Positions 8,401 through 14,288 of a DNA stretch of 14,288 nt are shown here, piece by piece. Origin of the DNA: Bacteroidales bacterium (GTDB lineage: Bacteria; Bacteroidota; Bacteroidia; Bacteroidales; VadinHA17). The DNA is taken from positions 1 to 14,288 of the forward strand of contig JAFGXK010000217.1 of assembly GCA_016936695.1 (NCBI GenBank), written 5' to 3'. The first letter of the stretch is position 1. Each line of letters begins with the position of its first letter. Made by a program: the position numbers and the translations under genes. The notes below the pieces were generated by a model that saw only the letters and a list, made by a program, of their open reading frames with translations, was not told the origin of the DNA and did not search any database.

Positions 8401-8682
8401 AATAACGAATATCAATCTTTTTTCGAGGCTATAGTCAAAGTAATCCTCTATCTCGTCGAGTTTCTTAAGTGAATAGTCGGCGGTGAACTGTGCGATGTCG
8501 CGGCCGTATTCATTGAAATAGCAGTCGAAATCATCAAAGCGGTAGTATGACCAGTAATAGTCGTAGTATTGAACCCTGTTCTTGCCGAATGACATCTGAT
8601 GGCCATTATAAAACTGGCCTTCAGCGTTGAAGAAGACAATGCAGGCAAAAAAGCAGGTTACAAGCCTTAACGTATTTTTCAT
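5410..8682 (-). CDS. Outer-membrane fusion: degenerate peptidase-MA-like domain, TolB-like propeller, Omp85/surface-antigen barrel
   Basis: A 1090-residue exported protein, related to what is often annotated 'TolB-like translocation protein' in Bacteroidota. Residues 1-22 are a signal peptide. About 55-280 resemble the peptidase MA-like (gluzincin) fold: PDWYIKGLINYVSW, a YAGQSFWRFIGRKYG helix and a closing G-K-DLLAEW segment. However, the expected HExxH is ITEAIINEML and the expected WxxEG is WYIKG, so the zinc ligands are lost. About 300-545 carry TolB/PD40-type propeller blades (ISPDKSYIAYV; YSPEGTRLVMSAVKDGVTDI). About 690-1090 form a beta barrel with Omp85 C-terminal features (NFALINSEIRWPF, FGDIGTAW, GFGAGLRAQLLGYFVRADW) and a final Phe. 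No POTRA repeats are seen. The start is the ATG at 8680-8682 because it opens the signal peptide; upstream in-frame TTG starts would overlap the promoter. Role in export or surface protein assembly is only inferred. Confidence 0.85.
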   Translation of the reverse strand: MKNTLRLVTCFFACIVFFNAEGQFYNGHQMSFGKNRVQYYDYYWSYYRFDDFDCYFNEYGRDIAQFTADYSLKKLDEIEDYFDYSLEKRLIFVIYNKNNEYRQSNIGLVTFDEESYNTGGFSRIIKNKVMLYYEGDHVSYEKQIAASITEAIINEMLYNADFKDRITSSSVIYMPDWYIKGLINYVSWGWDYEVENRVKDGIKSGKYKNINHLEFDDAVYAGQSFWRFIGRKYGETLIPNIIYLTKVYKNIDDGLYYATGVKFKDLLAEWKQYYIEEFEDDRGMPSDDGSTLKKSKKEQIYQQVKISPDKSYIAYVTNDWGRKRVWLYNQATGKTKAIFRAEPKYEHKTDNKYPVIAWHPAGRILTMLNEEKAGMVIYFYRTDEEKTEQRNFLYFDKVLDFSYSPEGTRLVMSAVKDGVTDIYIHTVASGTNEQITRDVADDLNPVFMGNSPNTILFSSNRLTDTLTNTGDPFEKLSSRFDLFTYNLDSRNNILIRLSEGDYSSRYQPSEGSGETISYVGDQTGILNRYTAVFDSAISYIDTAMHYRYFIKSAPSTNYDRNILNQSLPGDQFGEVLFKDGRYLVRKGIDDVRETVPDNEIVLTNFRKEQDIRFHREDSIETIRKWLIAEDKRRRDTLTKPWYEYFTGNEPVNINHYIFEKEKQNYYDLQWRKDYMDIDLDTGKIDIPLIRIYETSFYNNYIANQIDFTFLNNTYQTFNGGSGYYNPGINLLTRFGILDLFEDYRLTAGVRFAGDFDSNEYLLSFESLKGKFDKQFIFHRQAYFSQDEMGYLYKTHTHNAYISYAMPITPVLALKGTMSYRNDRHVMLSLDLNSLNAETLTRHWGGLKGEVIYDNTRKRAVNIYFGTRFKVFGEYYRQIPEKKSDMFVVGGDFRHYIRIHRELIWANRFAASSSFGPTKLVYYLGGVDNWMGYLFNKYEMFDQSMPVSPDQNYGFQALATNMRGFTQNIRNGNNFALINSEIRWPFVRYFAGHPLKSNFLNSLQIVAFGDIGTAWTGRDPWSGNNSWDTETYKNGPVSVVLDSNRDPIVAGFGAGLRAQLLGYFVRADWAWGVENQFILPRIFYLSFSLDF

Positions 8683-8754
8683 TATCAATACTCTGATTCC
8701 GCAGAACGGACTTATCCGCATCAAATTTTGTTCCAAAATGGCGGTGTCAGTCAG

Positions 8755-8762
8755 CAAAACTA
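8755..8762 (-). promoter_or_regulatory. Candidate promoter -7 element for the barrel-fusion gene
   Basis: TAGTTTTG on the minus strand is a perfect TAnnTTTG and would give a leader of roughly 65 bases before the ATG at 8682. A further perfect match, TAAATTTG (8777-8784), lies just upstream. Neither has a clear TTTG at the ideal 19-base distance, so the exact element is uncertain. This also argues against the longer reading frame starting at 8757. Confidence 0.4.
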
Positions 8763-8804
8763 AAGATATTCTTTAACAAATTTAATATGTCGGTCAAACT
8801 TTAT

Positions 8805-8812
8805 TATTTTTG
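8805..8812 (+). promoter_or_regulatory. Candidate promoter -7 element for the DUF1573-MeaB operon
   Basis: TATTTTTG is a perfect TAnnTTTG and is followed by CA, a common downstream context. TTTA at 8781-8784, 20 bases upstream, is a near-match to the -33 box. The expected start near 8819 leaves a long leader of about 140 bases before the ATG at 8958. It is divergent from the barrel-gene promoter about 45 bases away. Confidence 0.55.
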
Positions 8813-8957
8813 CACCCATGATACTGAATCTGGTTTGGTCTGATCTTTGATAAGGATGTTTGGTGAAAAAATCAAATAAATTTGAATATTGATCGTTCTT
8901 ATTTGGTCATATAACAGATGTTGCTTGAATCTGTTCAACAAAAAAACATAGAAAAAG

Positions 8958-10049
8958 ATGAAAAGGATTTTATTGATTGTAATTTTTGCATTAAGCGGAG
9001 TAGTTATCCTCGCCCAGCCTGTAATGAAGCTGTCTTCTTCGGAGCATGATTATGGAAAATTCAAGGAGGAGGCCGGACGTCAGAAGTATGATTTCATCGT
9101 TCAGAACACCGGCAATCAGCCGCTTGTTATTCAGAATATTGCTGCCTCCTGCGGATGTACACAGCCGGAATGGACGAAGACTCCCATCCCGCCCAATGGT
9201 ACTGGGAAGATTACAGCTATTTACGATCCGCAGAACAGGCCCGGTCAGTTCAATAAGACGCTTTCGGTTTATACTAATTCAAAGCCTGCGGTTACTGTTC
9301 TTGTCCTAAAGGGAGAAGTCATCCCGCGCGAGAAGACGGTAGAAGAGATTTTTATTTTTCCGGTAGGAGAGGTGAGGTTTGAAAGCAATCATCTTGCCTT
9401 TACGAATGTTAAGAAGAATGAGAAGAAGATCAGGACGATGCAGGTGATCAACACTTCAAAGCAGCCTGCAAAAATTGAATTCGATAATGTACCCCAGCAC
9501 ATTGTTCTGAAAGCTAATCCGCAGATTTTGAAACCAGGTCAGAAAGGCCTGATAGAAGGAACCTATGATGCCACCAAAAAGAATGCATGGGGCTATACCA
9601 CTGATATAATAAGATTGAAAATCAATGATGTCGTCGACCAGAAAGTATATTATGCCGTAAGTGCGAACCTCGTCGAGGATTTCTCCGGTCTTTCGAAGGA
9701 CGACCTGGCAAATGCTCCAGTATTCAATATTGCATCCAAGACTTTTAATCTGGGCAAGATACCCGGATCAACTTCGAACGATGTCGAATTCAAGTTCACC
9801 AATGATGGCAAGAGCGATCTCGTTATCAGGTACATCAAGGCGTCGTGCGGATGCACGGCAGTGCAGCAGGGTATTCAGGGCAAGGGCATCAAGCCCGGTG
9901 AAACCGGATCAATAAAGGCGGTTTTCAATTCAGGAGGTTACAAGGGTAAGACAACCAAGGCAATTTATGTCTATACAAATGATCCTAAAAACTCAGAGGT
10001 GGTTCTGATGGTAAGTGCCGATGTTGATCAGGAGCTTGCAAAGAAGTGA
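8958..10049 (+). CDS. Exported DUF1573 protein with three Ig-like (ASH-type) domains
   Basis: A 363-residue protein with a signal peptide (1-19, ending ILA before QP) and no lipobox, so it is probably periplasmic. Domain 1 (about 22-122) and domain 3 (about 254-357) are canonical DUF1573 repeats: each starts with a 'DYGKF/NLGKI' strand, passes through 'NTGNQPLVI' or 'NDGKSDLVI', and has the signature SCGCT (residues 64-68 and 296-300). The middle segment (about 133-238) has the same strand pattern (NVKKNEKKIRTMQVINTSKQPAKI, LKPGQKGLIEGTYD) but lacks the cysteines. DUF1573 belongs to the ASH/MSP-like beta-sandwich group, whose role in Bacteroidota is unestablished; it is generally viewed as a binding or scaffold module. 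Its last codons overlap the MeaB start (GTGA), so both are expected to be translated together. Family call firm, function unknown. Confidence 0.9.
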   Translation: MKRILLIVIFALSGVVILAQPVMKLSSSEHDYGKFKEEAGRQKYDFIVQNTGNQPLVIQNIAASCGCTQPEWTKTPIPPNGTGKITAIYDPQNRPGQFNKTLSVYTNSKPAVTVLVLKGEVIPREKTVEEIFIFPVGEVRFESNHLAFTNVKKNEKKIRTMQVINTSKQPAKIEFDNVPQHIVLKANPQILKPGQKGLIEGTYDATKKNAWGYTTDIIRLKINDVVDQKVYYAVSANLVEDFSGLSKDDLANAPVFNIASKTFNLGKIPGSTSNDVEFKFTNDGKSDLVIRYIKASCGCTAVQQGIQGKGIKPGETGSIKAVFNSGGYKGKTTKAIYVYTNDPKNSEVVLMVSADVDQELAKK

Positions 10050-11113
10050 AATCCCTTAAGATCCGTGAGGGTGTTACTCAGCCTCCCAGTGTCAACCCTG
10101 ATGTTTTCGCTTCAGGAAAAAGGAAAAAAAGAAAGAAGTATTCTGTAAATGAATTTGTCGCGGGCATACTGGATGGCAACAGAGCCATTCTCAGTCAGGC
10201 TATTACACTTATTGAGAGTTCCCTGGCCGATCACAATAAAACAGCCCGGTCAATAATAGAAAAGTGCCTTCCCCACAGTTCCCGGTCGGTAAGGATTGGT
10301 ATTACCGGTGTTCCCGGGGCAGGAAAGAGTACATTCATTGAGACCTTCGGCCTTTACGCCGTTTCCCAGGGACGAAAGGTTGCAGTTCTGGCTATCGATC
10401 CCAGCAGTCAGCATTCAAAAGGCAGTATACTCGGCGACAAAACCAGGATGGAAAGGCTTGCCAATTGTCCGGATGCCTTTATCAGGCCGTCACCTTCAGC
10501 CGGAACCCTGGGCGGGGTTGCAAGAAAGACCAGGGAGACAATAATTCTCTGCGAGGCAGCAGGTTTCGACACCATAATAGTTGAAACAGTGGGAGTCGGT
10601 CAGTCAGAGACAGCCGTGCGTTCGATGGTTGACTTTTTTCTTCTGTTGATGCTCACCGGGGCAGGGGATGAGATACAGGGCATGAAAAGGGGAATAATGG
10701 AAATGGCCGATGCCATTGCAATAAACAAGGCTGATGGCCCGAACCGTCTTCAGGCAGAAAAATCAAGGATTATGTTCCAGAATGCGCTTTCACTATTCCC
10801 GGCGGTCCATTCGGGCTGGAAACCTCTGGCGCTTACATGTTCAGCCCTGGAGGGTACGGGTATAAAGGAGATCTGGAACCTGATCACGAATTATGTCGGC
10901 TTTACAGCTAGGACAGGACATTTTGAAGAGCTGCGGAGGAAGCAATCAGTGATAAGGATGCATGATGTAATAATTGACAGCCTGGGCACCTCCTTTTACG
11001 GCGACGAAGGGGTAAAAGCCCTAATCCCCGGTGTTGAAAGAGAACTCGCCGACGGGACCATCACTTCCTACCGGGCAGCGGAAATTCTGCTTGATAAATA
11101 TTTCAAAGGATAA
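10046..11113 (+). CDS. meaB: MeaB/ArgK-type G3E P-loop GTPase, methylmalonyl-CoA mutase chaperone
   Basis: A 355-residue cytoplasmic GTPase. In the known family it gates loading and release of adenosylcobalamin on methylmalonyl-CoA mutase and protects the enzyme from inactivation. Visible motifs are Walker A GVPGAGKST (88-96), the DPSS loop (118-121) with the following GDKTRM, the ETVGVGQSE switch (180-188), NKAD for guanine recognition (227-230), and the C-terminal dimerisation helices ending ILLDKYFKG. Length matches the family. The GTG start overlaps the DUF1573 stop as GTGA. AGGAG lies about a dozen bases upstream and no in-frame ATG occurs before the Walker motif, so GTG is the best start. 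The first 30 residues are lysine/arginine rich, as in relatives. Neither mutase subunit is in the window. This points to succinate-propionate or B12-dependent propionyl metabolism elsewhere in the genome. Confidence 0.95.
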   Translation: MKSLKIREGVTQPPSVNPDVFASGKRKKRKKYSVNEFVAGILDGNRAILSQAITLIESSLADHNKTARSIIEKCLPHSSRSVRIGITGVPGAGKSTFIETFGLYAVSQGRKVAVLAIDPSSQHSKGSILGDKTRMERLANCPDAFIRPSPSAGTLGGVARKTRETIILCEAAGFDTIIVETVGVGQSETAVRSMVDFFLLLMLTGAGDEIQGMKRGIMEMADAIAINKADGPNRLQAEKSRIMFQNALSLFPAVHSGWKPLALTCSALEGTGIKEIWNLITNYVGFTARTGHFEELRRKQSVIRMHDVIIDSLGTSFYGDEGVKALIPGVERELADGTITSYRAAEILLDKYFKG

Positions 11114-11133
11114 GCGGAATTCACAATAATTCA

Positions 11134-11141
11134 TATCTTTG
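11134..11141 (+). promoter_or_regulatory. Candidate promoter -7 element for the thioredoxin lipoprotein
   Basis: TATCTTTG followed by CG is a perfect TAnnTTTG, 21 bases after the MeaB stop. A start near 11148 gives a leader of about 50 bases to the ATG at 11198. It would put the alternative TTG at 11153 almost at the transcript end, supporting the ATG. No clear TTTG was found at the -33 position. Confidence 0.5.
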
Positions 11142-11197
11142 CGCGATTTCAGTTGATTGTTTTTAAAGGATTTATAGTAAATTCAAAACTCCCGCAA

Positions 11198-12298
11198 ATG
11201 AAGAAAGTATTCAGTATGTTAGCGATAGCAGCCGCAATGGCCGCATGTTCATCCGGACCGCATTATGTAATCAACGGCAATATCGAAGGAGCCGACAGTG
11301 TATTGTTCCTGCTTCAGAAAAGGGATGCAGGCAGCATGGTTACAATCGATTCGGCAATGGCTTACAAAGGGTCATTCAAAATGAAGGGCGGTCCTGTAGA
11401 CAAGCCCGAGATGGTTCTTCTGGCTGTTAAGGACTCCAGGATGAGGACCCAGTTCTATCTTGAGAATGCTGAGATAACAATCACCGGGAAACTTGATTCC
11501 CTCTATGGCGCATCTATAACCGGATCAAAGACTCATGAGGAATACTCCGGCCTTGTTAATTCATTAAATGCCTTAAGCGACAAATACACCGAGGTTTACA
11601 ATCAGTACCAGATAGCAGAGCAGGAAGGCGACACTGCCTTATCTGCCCGGCTTGTCAAACAGATTGAAGCAGGTCAGCTTGAGATGACACAGATGCAGAA
11701 GGATTTTGTCAGGAATAACCCTGCTTCTTTTGCTGCTCCGCAGGTACTTGCCGGACTGACATATGAGATGAGCGGAACTGAGATTGAATCTCTTATTAAT
11801 GCAATGGATACTGCCGTGGCAAATACTGCACTGGTGAAGGAGTTAAAGGAACGGGCTTTGAAAATGAAAGCCGTTGAGGTTGGTCAGAAGGCACCCGACT
11901 TCACCCTTAACGATCCCGAAGGTAATCCTGTAAGTTTGTATTCTAAAGTAGGATCAAAGCTGCTTCTTGTTGACTTCTGGGCGGCCTGGTGCGGACCCTG
12001 CCGTCAGGAGAATCCTAATGTCGTGAGGGTATACAAGGAATTCAATAAAAAGGGATTTGATGTTTTCGGAGTATCACTCGACCGCTCAAAGGACGACTGG
12101 GTTAAGGCAATTGCAGACGATAAGCTTACCTGGACGCATGTTTCAGACCTTCAGTACTGGAACAGTGCTGCCGCACAGATGTACGCCGTTTATGCCATCC
12201 CGGCCAACTTCCTGCTCGATGAAAACGGTGTGATCATAGGAAGGAACCTGAGGGAACAGGCACTTTATGACAAGGTAAAGGAAATGCTGGGGAATTAA
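11198..12298 (+). CDS. Lipoprotein thioredoxin, DUF4369 plus TlpA/AhpC-TSA-like domain
   Basis: A 366-residue envelope disulfide/thiol protein. Residues 1-16 are a signal peptide; Cys17 follows MAA, an acceptable lipobox, so it is probably membrane-anchored and faces the periplasm. About 21-120 match the DUF4369 beta-rich domain (YVINGNIEGADSVLFLL, FYLENAEITITGKLD). A helical linker (about 120-225) follows. The thioredoxin fold spans about 228-366: VGQKAPDFTLND, catalytic WCGPC at 264-268 (FWAAWCGPCRQENP) and the cis-proline loop AIPANFLLDENG (Pro335). Both active-site cysteines are present. Such proteins reduce or exchange disulfides in the Bacteroidota periplasm; the client is unknown. The ATG at 11198 is chosen over TTG at 11153 because it opens the signal peptide directly. 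It converges on the response regulator with only two bases between stops and no terminator between them. Confidence 0.93.
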   Translation: MKKVFSMLAIAAAMAACSSGPHYVINGNIEGADSVLFLLQKRDAGSMVTIDSAMAYKGSFKMKGGPVDKPEMVLLAVKDSRMRTQFYLENAEITITGKLDSLYGASITGSKTHEEYSGLVNSLNALSDKYTEVYNQYQIAEQEGDTALSARLVKQIEAGQLEMTQMQKDFVRNNPASFAAPQVLAGLTYEMSGTEIESLINAMDTAVANTALVKELKERALKMKAVEVGQKAPDFTLNDPEGNPVSLYSKVGSKLLLVDFWAAWCGPCRQENPNVVRVYKEFNKKGFDVFGVSLDRSKDDWVKAIADDKLTWTHVSDLQYWNSAAAQMYAVYAIPANFLLDENGVIIGRNLREQALYDKVKEMLGN

Positions 12299-12300
12299 TA

Positions 12301-12999
12301 CTATTCTCCTTCGTTGAATTCTTCTCCAGGCTTTCTCTCTTCGAGAATAAAACCGGTACCCCTTACTGTGCGGATATCAATATTCTTATCCTCTGAGATA
12401 TATTTTCTGAGCCTCGAGATGAACACATCCATGCTTCTTCCGAGGAAGTAGTCGTCCTCACCCCAGATTTCAGTAAGGATATCCTCTCTTGCAAGTATCC
12501 TGTTCTTGTTTATGATGAAGTATCTCAGAAGCTGGGCTTCCTTGAGTGTCAGCTTCTCCTTTGTGCGGCCGGATATAAGCTCCAGCGTATTGAATTTGAG
12601 GATGGTATCAGAGATTTTGAATTCATCGTTGCTTGATGCATAAGCCCTTTTAAGGATGTTGTTGATCCGGAGGATCAGTACTTCCGGGTCGAAAGGCTTG
12701 GTGATGTAATCATCTGCCCCGATTTTGAGCCCTCTTACAATATCCTCCTTCAGACTCTTTGCGGTAAGGAAAATAATAGGTATCTCCTGTCTGGCTTCCT
12801 TTATCTTTTCTCCGAGAGTGAATCCGTCCATCTCAGGCATCATCACATCGAGGACGCACAGATCGGGTTTTTCTTTTTCGAAAAGTTCCCACGCTTCCTT
12901 CCCGTCGCGGGCCAGAATTACATCATATCCGCTTATTGAAATATATTGCATAAGGATATTTCCGAAATCCCTGTCGTCTTCTGCCATCAGAACCTTCAT
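12301..12999 (-). CDS. OmpR/PhoB-family response regulator (RprY-like)
   Basis: A 232-residue regulator. The receiver domain (1-117) has the acidic pocket E7-D8-D9, phospho-acceptor Asp51 (LDVMMPEMDG), Thr79 (FLTA) and Lys101 (TKPFDP). All conserved residues are present. The C-terminal winged helix (about 130-222) has LKEAQLLRYFIINKNRILAR, a recognition-helix segment MDVFISRLRKYI and the closing wing IRTVRGTGFIL. The product is expected to bind DNA as a dimer when phosphorylated by the neighbouring kinase. The ATG at 12997-12999 begins right at the first receiver strand (MKVLMAEDD); the in-frame TTG at 13008 would add only three residues. It follows the kinase stop by 15 bases, so the two are one operon. 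RprY-like is by resemblance to Bacteroidota two-component pairs; the target genes are unknown. Confidence 0.94.
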   Translation of the reverse strand: MKVLMAEDDRDFGNILMQYISISGYDVILARDGKEAWELFEKEKPDLCVLDVMMPEMDGFTLGEKIKEARQEIPIIFLTAKSLKEDIVRGLKIGADDYITKPFDPEVLILRINNILKRAYASSNDEFKISDTILKFNTLELISGRTKEKLTLKEAQLLRYFIINKNRILAREDILTEIWGEDDYFLGRSMDVFISRLRKYISEDKNIDIRTVRGTGFILEERKPGEEFNEGE

Positions 13000-13014
13000 A
13001 GCGTGCAATTTTCT

Positions 13015-14288
13015 TTAATATGGTATTGTTACTGTAAATATACTACCTTTTCCCGGTTTACTGCTAAGGGTAACATCTCCTTCATGGGCTTCCGCGATTT
13101 TCCTGACATAGTACAGACCAAGTCCCAGTCCCTTGTACTTGTGTATGTTTCCTGACGAAGCCCGGTAGAACTTGTCAAAAACATGCTTCTGGTCATTTCT
13201 GCTTATTCCGATTCCGTTATCTGCAACTTTCACAAAGATCTTTTTGTCCTGGGTAAAGCCTTCAATTTCTATAACCGGATCAGTATCGCAGTATTTTACC
13301 GCATTTGAAAGAAGATTGTTTATCAGGGTGGTAAAATAGATCGGGTCGAGTTCAACCTCGAGGTCGCCGAAATCATATTTACGTGCGATTGATGCCCCGT
13401 TTCCGCCTCCCGATTTGAAGCTGTCTATGATGTCATTCAGAAAGCCCTGGAACCTGACCTTTTTTTTCTCGAGCTGGAACTGGGTTCTTTCCCACATGCT
13501 TATTTCAAGGATCATGTTGATGAGCTGGTTGAGATGGACACTCTGCTTGCCGATCATTTTAGCCGTTTCGAGTATCTTCTCCTCGTTTGTCCTGATGACT
13601 GGCATCTCGAGCGTCCGGCCGGCAACCGTGATGGTCGACAGGGGAGTTTTCAGCTCATGAGTCATGTTGTTGATGAAATCGGTCTTCAGGTTCGATAGCC
13701 GTTTTTCCTCCATCAGGTTAGTATAGGTGATAATGAAAAGACTCACAACCAGTAATATACTGAAAAGACTCAGAACAAGGGAGGCGGCAATTTCCCTGAG
13801 AATAATTTTGTACTTATCAGAGAAATCAATAAGGTATTCAAAATCAAGCCTGTAAAAGTTATATTCGTTGCCAAACCTTTTTACAAGTATTTCCCTGGTC
13901 ACCGTTGGTCTTCTCATTATGAGAGGAGGTCCGTTCACCCGGGCAGTATCAGACCTTGCAAGCATCCGGCTGGAAAACTCCTCGCTCAGATAAACGGGAA
14001 TCCTGCGGTCGTAATCGACCAGTTCAAACCTGTTGATAACTATCTTGCTGTTGAAGTCCTTGTCGGTACCCCTGAGCTCAAAGTAACGGGAGAGAAACAT
14101 CGAGAGATCCTGCTCCTTGTTCAGGACAAAGGAAACATATTCAAAAAGCTCTTTTTTTTCAGAAGCCGACAGAGAATCAGTATTATTATCCGCCATAGCT
14201 TTCAGCACCATTTCCGATTTGCTGCTTATTATCAGGCGTGCAGTATCAAAACCGTCGGTGGACCACTGTCTGGAAAGCAGTTCCATGG
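13015..14288 (-). CDS. Sensor histidine kinase (RprX-like), N-terminus outside the window
   Basis: About 424 codons of a membrane histidine kinase; the gene runs off the right edge. Counting from the Met at 14286 (probably internal), about 1-158 are the extracytoplasmic sensor region and 161-187 a hydrophobic transmembrane helix. A short linker without a HAMP domain follows, then the DHp helix with phospho-acceptor His210 (NMTHELKTPLSTI). The ATPase domain has the N box NNLLSNAVKY (323-332), G1 DNGIG (356-360), F box FDKFYR and G2 GLGLGL (386-391), and ends at FTVTIPY. All catalytic motifs are intact. The first transmembrane helix should lie beyond the edge, so the true start is not visible. 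It is paired with the downstream response regulator. The sensor region matches no ligand-binding domain I recognise, so the signal is unknown. Confidence 0.93.
   Translation of the reverse strand, partial: MELLSRQWSTDGFDTARLIISSKSEMVLKAMADNNTDSLSASEKKELFEYVSFVLNKEQDLSMFLSRYFELRGTDKDFNSKIVINRFELVDYDRRIPVYLSEEFSSRMLARSDTARVNGPPLIMRRPTVTREILVKRFGNEYNFYRLDFEYLIDFSDKYKIILREIAASLVLSLFSILLVVSLFIITYTNLMEEKRLSNLKTDFINNMTHELKTPLSTITVAGRTLEMPVIRTNEEKILETAKMIGKQSVHLNQLINMILEISMWERTQFQLEKKKVRFQGFLNDIIDSFKSGGGNGASIARKYDFGDLEVELDPIYFTTLINNLLSNAVKYCDTDPVIEIEGFTQDKKIFVKVADNGIGISRNDQKHVFDKFYRASSGNIHKYKGLGLGLYYVRKIAEAHEGDVTLSSKPGKGSIFTVTIPY

Noticed and set aside
8683..8757. Longer start (TTG at 8757) for the barrel-fusion protein
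   Set aside because: It would add 25 residues in front of a clean signal peptide and the TTG lies within a perfect promoter-like element.
9650..9915. Small frames on both strands inside the DUF1573 gene
   Set aside because: They overlap a gene with clear domain structure and show no features of their own.
11153..11197. TTG start for the thioredoxin lipoprotein
   Set aside because: The 15 added residues precede a complete signal peptide, and the TTG would be almost at the predicted transcript start.
13000..13008. TTG start for the response regulator
   Set aside because: It adds three residues before the receiver's first strand; the ATG at 12999 begins exactly where the family normally starts.
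12725..13155. Plus-strand open frames opposite the two-component genes
   Set aside because: They are shadows of the regulator and kinase frames, lacking any domain or independent signals.
1..14288. CRISPR array, tRNA/rRNA, insertion sequence, or defence or phage system
   Set aside because: I saw no regularly spaced direct repeats, RNA gene signatures, transposase or integrase motifs, or defence genes. The genes present are ordinary Bacteroidota families, so a new system of that sort is not supported.

Overview
This window is a piece of a Bacteroidota chromosome, most likely from the order Bacteroidales or a close relative. Four things point there. There is a SusC/SusD outer-membrane uptake pair. 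Several genes are preceded by the Bacteroidota-type promoter element TAnnTTTG rather than a classical -10/-35. Shine-Dalgarno sequences are mostly weak or absent. The gene types (DUF1573, DUF4369-thioredoxin, TolB/Omp85-like fusion) are typical of the phylum. Every main gene reads as an intact frame. I saw no insertion sequence, CRISPR array, tRNA, rRNA or phage gene, and no gene-free stretch longer than about 300 bases.

Positions 1-5042 (minus strand) hold a nutrient-uptake operon. SusC, a TonB-dependent transporter, is followed 11 bases later by a SusD-like lipoprotein of the SusD/RagB '_2' type, then after 41 bases by the start of another lipoprotein that runs off the left edge. No enzyme, sigma/anti-sigma pair or hybrid two-component regulator is visible, so the substrate cannot be named. 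The SusC leader holds a hairpin followed by a T tract on the coding strand, which could be a regulatory or attenuation element.

Positions 5043-5330 (minus strand) hold a small, previously uncalled 55-residue 2[4Fe-4S] ferredoxin with its own promoter-like element and a strong intrinsic terminator. Positions 5377-8762 (minus strand) hold a 1090-residue secreted or outer-membrane protein. It joins a peptidase-MA-like domain that has lost its zinc ligands, a TolB-like propeller and a C-terminal Omp85/surface-antigen barrel.

Positions 8755-8812 hold back-to-back promoter elements. From there the plus strand carries a triple-domain DUF1573 exported protein, the MeaB-type G3E GTPase that chaperones B12-dependent methylmalonyl-CoA mutase (overlapping it by four bases, GTGA), and, from a separate promoter, a lipoprotein thioredoxin (DUF4369 plus TlpA-like). 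That last gene converges, with a 2-base gap, on a minus-strand two-component system of the RprX/RprY kind (12301 to the right edge). Its histidine kinase is cut by the window end.

Most genes are recognisable families in an ordinary-looking core or near-core region. I do not see a convincing new multi-gene system. The items most worth a second look are the pseudo-peptidase/propeller/barrel fusion, the SusC leader hairpin, and the translational coupling of DUF1573 with MeaB.
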